Assembly: GCF_020171365.1 (NCBI RefSeq)
Contig: NZ_JAIUZO010000002.1
Span: 2,078,001 to 2,142,000 of the forward strand
Direction of reading: 5' to 3'
Length of the DNA: 64,000 bases
Source: Qipengyuania gaetbuli
GTDB lineage: Bacteria > Pseudomonadota > Alphaproteobacteria > Sphingomonadales > Sphingomonadaceae
A program made the position numbers and the translations under genes. The notes under the pieces were generated by a model. The model searched no databases. It was given only the letters and a program-made list of their open reading frames with translations, and had not been told where the DNA came from. The first letter of the stretch is position 1. The number at the start of each line of letters is the position of its first letter. This document shows, one piece after another, positions 58,072-64,000 of this stretch.

Positions 58072-60630
58072 ATGCAACTGGTCATCGTAGAATCGCCGGC
58101 CAAGGCGAAAACCATCGAGAAATACCTCGGCAAGGACTTCAAGGTCCTCGCCTCCTACGGTCATGTCCGCGACCTGCCGCCCAAGGATGGCAGCGTCCGT
58201 CCGGACGAGGATTTCGCGATGGACTGGGAACTCTACCGGGACAAGCAGAGCCGCTTCAAGGAAATCGCCGACAACGCCAAGAAGGCGGATCGCCTGATCC
58301 TCGCCACCGACCCTGATCGCGAAGGGGAGGCGATTTCGTGGCACGTTCGCGAACTGCTCGCCAAGCGCAAGGCGCTGCCCAAGGAAGTCGACCGCGTGAC
58401 CTTCAATGCGATCACCAAGCAGGCGGTGACCGATGCGATGAAGACCCCGCGCGAGCTCGACCAGCCGCTGATCGACGCATACCTCGCGCGCCGTGCGCTG
58501 GATTATCTCTACGGTTTCACCCTTTCGCCGGTCCTTTGGCGCCGCCTTCCCGGCGCGAAGAGCGCGGGCCGCGTGCAGTCGGTGGCGCTGCGGATCATCG
58601 TCGACCGCGAAATCGAGATCGAGCATTTCAAGGCCGACGAATACTGGTCGGTCATAGCCAAGCTGGAGCAGGACGGGACGCAGTTCGACGCCCGGTTGGT
58701 CAAGTTCGACGGGCAGAAGCTCGACAAGCTGACGCTCGGCAACGAAGGCAGCGCCAAGGCCGCGAAAAAAGCGGTCGAAGATGCGCGCTTCACGGTCGAG
58801 GACATCGAAACGAAGCCGTTGAAGCGCAATCCCGCGCCTCCGTTCACCACCTCGACGCTGCAGCAGGAAGCCGCCCGCAAGCTGGGCTTTTCCGCAAGTC
58901 ACACCATGCGGCTCGCCCAGTCGCTCTACGAGGCGGGTGCCATCACCTACATGCGTACCGACGGGGTGCAGATGGACGGCAGCGCCATCAATGCCTGCCG
59001 CAAGGCCATCGCCGACCGCTACGATGCTTATTACCTGCCCGACAAGCCGCGATTCTATTCGACCAAGGCCAAGAATGCCCAGGAAGCCCACGAGGCGATC
59101 CGTCCCACCGATTTCAGCCGCGACCGCGCAGGTTCGGGAGACGAGGGCAAGCTCTACGACCTGATCTTCAAGCGCGCGATGGCGAGCCAGATGGCCGCCG
59201 CGCAGCTCGAACGCACCACCATCACCCTGCGTGACGGCACCGGCAAGCACGAGCTTCGCGCGACCGGCCAGGTGGTGAAGTTCCCGGGCTATTTCGCGGT
59301 CTACCAGGAAGGCTTCGACGACAAGGACGACGACGAGGACGGCCTGCTGCCGGTCGTGAACAAGGGCAATGCGCCGGCCAAGAAGGCGGTCGAGGCAAAC
59401 CAGCACTTCACGCAGCCACCGCCCCGCTATTCCGAGGCGAGCCTGGTCAAGAAGCTGGAAGAGCTCGGCATCGGGCGTCCGTCGACCTATGCCAGCACGA
59501 TCCAGACCATCCGCGATCGCAATTACGTCCGGATGGAGAAAAACCGTTTCTTTGCAGAGGAATCGGGCCGTCTCCTGACAGCATTTCTGGAGCGGTTCTT
59601 CCCGCAATATGTCGCCTTCGATTATACGGCCGGGCTCGAGGAAGAGCTCGATACGGTGTCCGACGGGCGCGAGGATTGGAAGCAGCTGCTCGAAGCTTTC
59701 TGGCGCGATTTCAAGCCCAAGACCGAGGAGGTCATGGACAAGAAGCCGTCCGAAGTGACCGAGGTGCTCGACGACTTCCTCGCCGATTACCTTTTCCCCG
59801 AACGCGCCGACGGCAAGGACCCGCGCCATTGCCCGCTCTGCGAAACGGAAGGACGCGAGGGCGGCAGGCTCGCCCTGCGCGGTGGTCGTTATGGCGCTTT
59901 CGTCGCCTGTGCCAACTATCCCGAATGCAAGTTCACTCGCCAGTTCGCCAAGCCTGGGAGCGAGGGTGATGACGGCGGCCAGGACGCGGTTCTGGGCGAG
60001 GATCCGGAAACGGGCTTGCCGGTCGAACGCAAGACCGGCCGGTTCGGGCCGTACGTCCAGTTGGGCGAGGGCAAGGACGCCAAGCGGGCGAGCATTCCCA
60101 AGGACCTCGACGATTTCGATCTCGAATGGGCGCTCAAGCTGCTCGGCCTGCCGCGCATCGTCGGTGCCCATCCGGAAACGGGCGAGGAAATCGAAGCAAA
60201 TATAGGGCGTTATGGCCCATACCTTCGTCATGATGGAAAGTATGGCAAGTTAACCTCGACCCGCGAAGTGTTCGAAGTCGGCATGAACCGCGCTGTGGCG
60301 ATCCTGTCCGAGGCGGCTAACCGAAAAGGCGGCGCACGGGGAAAGGCCGAACCGATCAAGACGCTCGGTGCGCACCCGACCAGCGGCGGCGAGATCAAGG
60401 TTATGCCGGGCCGTTATGGCCCCTATGTCACCGACGGTACGACCAACGCGACGATCCCCAAGGACGTGAAGCCCGAGGACGTGACCGAGGAGCAGGCCAT
60501 CGCACTGATCGATGCCCGCGCGGCCAAGGGACCGGCCAAGAAGAAGGGGCGCAAGAAGGCCGCGCCCAAGAAGAAGGCTGCGCCCAAGAAGAAGGCTGCG
60601 CCCAAGAAGAAGGCTTCGGCGAAGGACTAG
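58072..60630 (+). CDS. topA: DNA topoisomerase I
   Basis: Relaxes negative supercoils. The 852-residue product has the Toprim domain (LVIVESPAKAKTIEKYLG, ATDPDREGEAISWH), the catalytic Tyr in AITYMRTDG, and type-IA core motifs (YLARRALDYLYGFTLSPVLW). After the core there is one zinc ribbon (CPLCETEGREGGRL...CANYPECKFTR), then three topoisomerase-C-terminal repeats (RFGPYVQLG, RYGPYLRHDG, RYGPYVTDG). It ends in a Lys/Ala/Pro tail of tandem KKKAAP units (60541-60612). That tail is common in alphaproteobacterial TopA and probably binds DNA. Confidence 0.97.
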   Translation: MQLVIVESPAKAKTIEKYLGKDFKVLASYGHVRDLPPKDGSVRPDEDFAMDWELYRDKQSRFKEIADNAKKADRLILATDPDREGEAISWHVRELLAKRKALPKEVDRVTFNAITKQAVTDAMKTPRELDQPLIDAYLARRALDYLYGFTLSPVLWRRLPGAKSAGRVQSVALRIIVDREIEIEHFKADEYWSVIAKLEQDGTQFDARLVKFDGQKLDKLTLGNEGSAKAAKKAVEDARFTVEDIETKPLKRNPAPPFTTSTLQQEAARKLGFSASHTMRLAQSLYEAGAITYMRTDGVQMDGSAINACRKAIADRYDAYYLPDKPRFYSTKAKNAQEAHEAIRPTDFSRDRAGSGDEGKLYDLIFKRAMASQMAAAQLERTTITLRDGTGKHELRATGQVVKFPGYFAVYQEGFDDKDDDEDGLLPVVNKGNAPAKKAVEANQHFTQPPPRYSEASLVKKLEELGIGRPSTYASTIQTIRDRNYVRMEKNRFFAEESGRLLTAFLERFFPQYVAFDYTAGLEEELDTVSDGREDWKQLLEAFWRDFKPKTEEVMDKKPSEVTEVLDDFLADYLFPERADGKDPRHCPLCETEGREGGRLALRGGRYGAFVACANYPECKFTRQFAKPGSEGDDGGQDAVLGEDPETGLPVERKTGRFGPYVQLGEGKDAKRASIPKDLDDFDLEWALKLLGLPRIVGAHPETGEEIEANIGRYGPYLRHDGKYGKLTSTREVFEVGMNRAVAILSEAANRKGGARGKAEPIKTLGAHPTSGGEIKVMPGRYGPYVTDGTTNATIPKDVKPEDVTEEQAIALIDARAAKGPAKKKGRKKAAPKKKAAPKKKAAPKKKASAKD

Positions 60631-60655
60631 CGCCGGACTTGCTGGCGCGCTCTTC

Positions 60656-62254
60656 CTAGAGGAGCCAGGCGATCGGTAACTTGGACAGTGCTCCGACCAC
60701 GAAGCGGCTGAACGCACTGGTTCCCGGTTCGGTCGTGTGGACCTCTGGCGGGTCCCTGTCGGACACGGTCCAGGTCAGCTCGCCGTCTTCGCCCGCACCG
60801 ACGCGATAGGCGTTGGCGGGAAGGCGCTGGTCGAGCCGCGCCACCATTTCCGACGCCAGTTCCGGAGCGTCGATCACGAAGCCCATCTCGCAATTGAGCA
60901 GGGCACTGCGCGGATCGAAATTGAAGGAACCGACGAACAGGCGCTTGCCGTCAATCGCGAAGGTCTTGGCGTGGAGGCTCTCCCCGCCGCCGCTGAATCG
61001 TGACTTGCCCAGCGTCTTCATTTCGAGCCGTGCGTCATCGTCATGGGGCCGCGCTTCGTAGAGTTCGACCCCGGCATCGACCAGCGGCTTCCTGCTCGGG
61101 ATATAGCCGGCATGCACGATCGGCACGTCGGTTACGCTGACACTGTTGGTGATGATCCGCGTCTCCACGCCCCTGCCGGCAAGGTCCACCAGCATCTCGG
61201 TGCCGCGCTCGGCAGGCACGAAATAGCCCGAAAGCAGGTCGAACCGTGTCTCCGCACCCGCGATAATCGGTGCGAGCTTTGCTGCAAGCAGGTCCTCTTC
61301 GGGAATTGGCCCTGCCGCCTTGCGCGGCTCATCGGCCAGCAGCTGGATTTCCGCCCAGGTAAAGCCGCCATCGCGCATTGTGCGCTCGAGGCTGGCGAAG
61401 GCATCCGTAGCAGCGGCTGCATAGGCGCTTGCCAGATCGCTGTCGGGGTGCCGGGGATTGCGCCAGTTTTCGATCAGGCGGGCCTCGACCGCGTCTAGTA
61501 TCAGTTCCGCGGGATAGGAGGCTTCGCTTGTCCAGTAGCGCTGGAATTCCGCCGAGACTTGCGGGACCACCGCACCGATGGCGAGAGCGTCGAGGTCGAT
61601 GAACAGCCGCTCGCTCGCCGCACCGAAGTAGACGTCGCCGACATTGCGCCCGCCGACCACCGTGATCGCGTCGTCGACCGTCAGCGACTTGTTGTGCATC
61701 CGGCGGTTCAGGCGCGGAAAATCGAACAGGTAGTTGATGACGCGCGGCTTGCGAATGGTCATCGGGTTGAAGATGCGAACGTCGATCCGCGGATGCGTGA
61801 CCACCGCAGCCCACATCGGGTCGAGACCGGCGGTGGGATTGTCGTCTATCAGCAGGCGCACCCTTACGCCGCGATCGGCGGCCCGGACCATCTCCGCCAG
61901 CAGCATCGATCCCGACAGATCGTCTTCCCAGATATAGTACTGGGCATCGATGGTGCGTTCGGCCTTGCGCACCATGGCAACGCGCATCGCGAAGGCTTCA
62001 AGACCCGTGCCGAGGAGCATGACGCCCGACTTGCCGGGCTGTTTCGCGGCATGTTCAGTCAACCTGTCGGCAAGCTCGCTGTTGGAATTGGCAACAGCTG
62101 CATCTGCGGGGAAGCGATCACGCGACGGGAGCGGGTTAGCAAGTTTCAGGACCAGCCCGAGCGCTGCCAGGGCTGCGATTGTCGAGGCGAGAACTATTGC
62201 GATACTGGCCAGCCTGGACCTGCCTTTCCCCGGTTCACCGTTTTCCTTGTCCAT
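60656..62254 (-). CDS. Phospholipase-D-family protein (cardiolipin-synthase-like)
   Basis: A 532-residue protein with one N-terminal membrane helix (LASIAIVLASTIAALAALGL) and two PLD catalytic motifs: RRMHNKSLTVDD (HxK...D) and LHAKTFAIDGKRL. The layout (ERTIDAQYYIWEDDLSGSML, FVGSFNFDPRSALLNCEMGF) is that of the periplasmic PLD group related to cardiolipin synthase C. Whether it joins phospholipids or only hydrolyses them is not evident. It is convergent with topA, 25 bp apart. Confidence 0.88.
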   Translation of the reverse strand: MDKENGEPGKGRSRLASIAIVLASTIAALAALGLVLKLANPLPSRDRFPADAAVANSNSELADRLTEHAAKQPGKSGVMLLGTGLEAFAMRVAMVRKAERTIDAQYYIWEDDLSGSMLLAEMVRAADRGVRVRLLIDDNPTAGLDPMWAAVVTHPRIDVRIFNPMTIRKPRVINYLFDFPRLNRRMHNKSLTVDDAITVVGGRNVGDVYFGAASERLFIDLDALAIGAVVPQVSAEFQRYWTSEASYPAELILDAVEARLIENWRNPRHPDSDLASAYAAAATDAFASLERTMRDGGFTWAEIQLLADEPRKAAGPIPEEDLLAAKLAPIIAGAETRFDLLSGYFVPAERGTEMLVDLAGRGVETRIITNSVSVTDVPIVHAGYIPSRKPLVDAGVELYEARPHDDDARLEMKTLGKSRFSGGGESLHAKTFAIDGKRLFVGSFNFDPRSALLNCEMGFVIDAPELASEMVARLDQRLPANAYRVGAGEDGELTWTVSDRDPPEVHTTEPGTSAFSRFVVGALSKLPIAWLL

Positions 62255-62272
62255 GACCCGGTCAACCCAACC

Positions 62273-63526
62273 CTATAGCTCAAGATAGCCGACGGTCAGG
62301 CTGACCGCCAAGGCTATCATGCTTGCACCCAGCGCAATGGCGGCAGGGCGAGCCGCACGCTTGCCGTAGACGAGCGTGACGCCCAGTTTCACGGCCATAT
62401 TGGCAAGGATGGTCCCTGCGATGGCCAGCGCCGCCAGTTGCGGTGCGATCGTGCCCGGCTCCAGCCCTCCGGCAGTGACGATTGCCGCGTCGACATCCAT
62501 GCTACCCATGAGCAGCAGCAGGATGGCGATGCCCTGTTCGCCGAACTCGCTTTGCGCCCAGCGCGCTGCCACCGCCGCTACGGCGACAAAGGTGACGAAG
62601 GTCAGCGCGGGTAGCAGCGCGATCGGGTTGCCGGGCGGGGCGGGGCCGGTGCTGCTGGGTGCTTTGCGGTAGAGGAAGTAGGCGACTCCGAAACCGACGA
62701 TCTGCGCGGGTGCGACGACCATCACGAAGTGGGGCAGCAAGCTGGTTGCCAGGAGCGCCACCAGGATAATGACGCGCAGGTACATGACCGCGCTTGCTAG
62801 TGCGATGCCGGCATTTTCCGCGCCGCCACCGGCGCTTGCCCCGATCTTCTGGGCGAAGGAATGGGTTACGGCGGTCGAGCTGTAGGCCCCGCCGATGATC
62901 GCGGTCGCGATGGTGCCCTTCCGCGCACCGAACAGCCGGTTGGCGACGTAGCCAGCGAAGGAAAAACCGGTGACGATGATAACCACCAGCCAAAGGGCCT
63001 GAGGCTCCCAGGCATCATAGGGACCGAAGCGGCCCTCGGGCAGGAAGGGGAAGACGGCGAGCGCGATGACCGCATAGCGGGCGAAAGCCTTGATATCGGC
63101 TGCATCGAGCGCGCCGACCCAGCGATGGACCTCGGTTCTTAGCGCAAGAACCGCGGTAACGACTGCGCCCCCTGCCACAGCCAGCGCCGGCTCGCCGGTT
63201 CCGGCGAGAAAGCCGAGCCCGAGCGTGACCATGGCAGCTACCGCCGAAGTCGCGTCGGGCTTCCCGTCCGCAAGGCTGGAGCGCGAGTATCCGATGGCGA
63301 CGATGGTCGCCGCGCCCGCCAGCAGGACACCTCCGCCGACGGGCTGCCCGGATGCTGCGAACAGGCCGGCGAGACCTGCGGCCAGTGCAAGCAGGGTGAA
63401 GGTGCGGATGCCGGCAACACGCTGGCCATCTTCGGCTTCGCGCAGCTTCCAGCCGCGCTCGATACCGACGAGCAGGCCGACGGCCAGCGCCGCGCCCAGT
63501 GCAAGGGCTTCGTTCCCCCAGCTCAA
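62273..63526 (-). CDS. MgtC/SapB-type membrane protein with DUF4010
   Basis: A 417-residue polytopic membrane protein. The N-terminal ~140 residues are MgtC-like (LGAALAVGLLVGIERGWKLR, AGIRTFTLLALAAGLAGLF) and the C-terminal part is a DUF4010 domain of about seven helices (FAGYVANRLFGARKGTIATA IIGGAYSSTAVTHSFAQK). The family is linked to magnesium or metal handling in other bacteria; no substrate can be read here. It lies 18 bp upstream of the PLD gene in the same direction and is probably co-transcribed. Confidence 0.87.
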   Translation of the reverse strand: MSWGNEALALGAALAVGLLVGIERGWKLREAEDGQRVAGIRTFTLLALAAGLAGLFAASGQPVGGGVLLAGAATIVAIGYSRSSLADGKPDATSAVAAMVTLGLGFLAGTGEPALAVAGGAVVTAVLALRTEVHRWVGALDAADIKAFARYAVIALAVFPFLPEGRFGPYDAWEPQALWLVVIIVTGFSFAGYVANRLFGARKGTIATAIIGGAYSSTAVTHSFAQKIGASAGGGAENAGIALASAVMYLRVIILVALLATSLLPHFVMVVAPAQIVGFGVAYFLYRKAPSSTGPAPPGNPIALLPALTFVTFVAVAAVAARWAQSEFGEQGIAILLLLMGSMDVDAAIVTAGGLEPGTIAPQLAALAIAGTILANMAVKLGVTLVYGKRAARPAAIALGASMIALAVSLTVGYLEL

Positions 63527-63607
63527 GCCTGTCCCATCCCCTCAGCAGCGGCGGAAGTGCCGCAGTCAGGAATGTCAGTGCCGGAGCCTCAGTGCAAGCA
63601 GCGTAGC

Positions 63608-63976
63608 TTAGGCGCCGGCATCCTGCTTGCCGGGCATGACTGCCAGAATGAGCCAGATCAGCGGGGTAAGGAACAGGTACACGATGACCAGCAGCAGCGC
63701 CGGCCAGCCGATGTCGCGCGCCCGCTTGCCGACGAGGTTGAGCTGGCCGATCGCCACGATGAGACCGGCGGCAAAGAAGGCCAGCAGGGTACCGAGGGCA
63801 AGTGGCTGGACACCGGGAGTCTCAGCTGTTCCTCCAAGCTGCTCGAACACGCCGATGCCGCCGCCGATCATCATGGCGAAAACCACGAGGAACAGGCCGA
63901 GGCCGAGCGTCAACAGAATAAACTTCCCGCGGCCGACCTTTCCGGTCGTGAATTCCCCGAACATGTCCTGAAACAT
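63608..63976 (-). CDS. DUF805-like small membrane protein
   Basis: A 122-residue protein with three hydrophobic helices (FILLTLGLGLFLVVFAMMI, LALGTLLAFFAAGLIVAIG, LLLVIVYLFLTPLIWLILA). Between the last two, LNLVGKRARDIGWPA matches the DUF805 signature (R-R/A-R-D-x-G). Function is unknown. The window ends 24 bp upstream of the start, so the promoter is not seen. Confidence 0.65.
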   Translation of the reverse strand: MFQDMFGEFTTGKVGRGKFILLTLGLGLFLVVFAMMIGGGIGVFEQLGGTAETPGVQPLALGTLLAFFAAGLIVAIGQLNLVGKRARDIGWPALLLVIVYLFLTPLIWLILAVMPGKQDAGA

Positions 63977-64000
63977 CAGAGCGGTCCTCCCCTAATTGGC

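Noticed and set aside
60541..60620. Lysine-rich tandem repeats at the end of topA as a novel element
   Set aside because: KKKAAP-type tails are common at the C terminus of alphaproteobacterial topoisomerase I; noted within the gene entry.

Overview
This is a 64 kb, GC-rich stretch of ordinary chromosome from an alphaproteobacterium. It is most likely a member of the Sphingomonadales and probably of the Erythrobacteraceae (Erythrobacter/Qipengyuania/Altererythrobacter type). The clues are the lptD-surA-pdxA order, an ATP synthase F1 operon separated from its F0 genes, a C4-pathway 5-aminolevulinate synthase, DUF2794 and DUF2256 proteins, and an iron-sulfur bacterial photolyase. The genus cannot be fixed from the sequence alone. 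I saw no rRNA, tRNA, CRISPR array, prophage, transposase or insertion sequence. Coding density is high, and the longest gene-free stretch is 285 bp (45848-46132).

Layout. 1-4.7 kb: outer-membrane biogenesis operon lptD-surA-pdxA on the minus strand, with pdxA cut by the window edge. 4.8-8.4 kb: pepA, a DUF2256 protein, holC, a lipoprotein, ndk and an NTF2-fold protein. 8.5-13.8 kb: purM and a purN-MmcQ fusion on minus; a DUF2066-like protein, the DnaA-related hda, cysE and DUF2794 on plus. 13.8-17.3 kb: membrane proteins of unknown role and an SDR dehydrogenase, with several strong hairpins. 17.3-22.7 kb: gph, glmU, an HNH protein, a SOUL protein and a prolyl oligopeptidase. 22.8-27.9 kb: atpH-A-G-(lipoprotein)-D-C. 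28-34.6 kb: a TauD dioxygenase, a trypsin-like protease and a run of DNA-damage genes (ada, a J-domain protein, FeS photolyase, SRAP/HMCES). 34.7-39.8 kb: a TPR metallopeptidase, priA, DUF4197 and an ArsR regulator. 39.7-43.1 kb: amidohydrolase, a VOC protein under SoxR control, soxR, a TonB-like protein and SixA. 43.1-47.9 kb: a DinG-like helicase, then methionine gamma-lyase with a divergent Lrp-type regulator. 47.9-54 kb: DUF3137, LemA, a structured RNA leader with an ornithine/diamine decarboxylase, a DUF4336-like protein, nitroreductase, an OmdA-like protein and hemA. 54.1-64 kb: murI, plsY, dprA, a secreted unknown, topA, a phospholipase-D protein, an MgtC/DUF4010 transporter-like protein and a DUF805 protein.

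The coding content is mostly conventional; the most interesting signals are regulatory. They include a textbook 19-bp-spacer SoxR promoter in front of a VOC gene, a perfect 11-bp inverted repeat between methionine gamma-lyase and its Lrp regulator, and a GNRA-hairpin leader resembling the speF RNA before the decarboxylase. A 5'-terminal hairpin buries the Shine-Dalgarno of one membrane-protein gene. Three genes have start codons that almost touch a strong upstream hairpin. Protein-level oddities are the PurN-MmcQ fusion, a lipoprotein inside the atp operon, and a SOUL protein whose signature loop is present three times.
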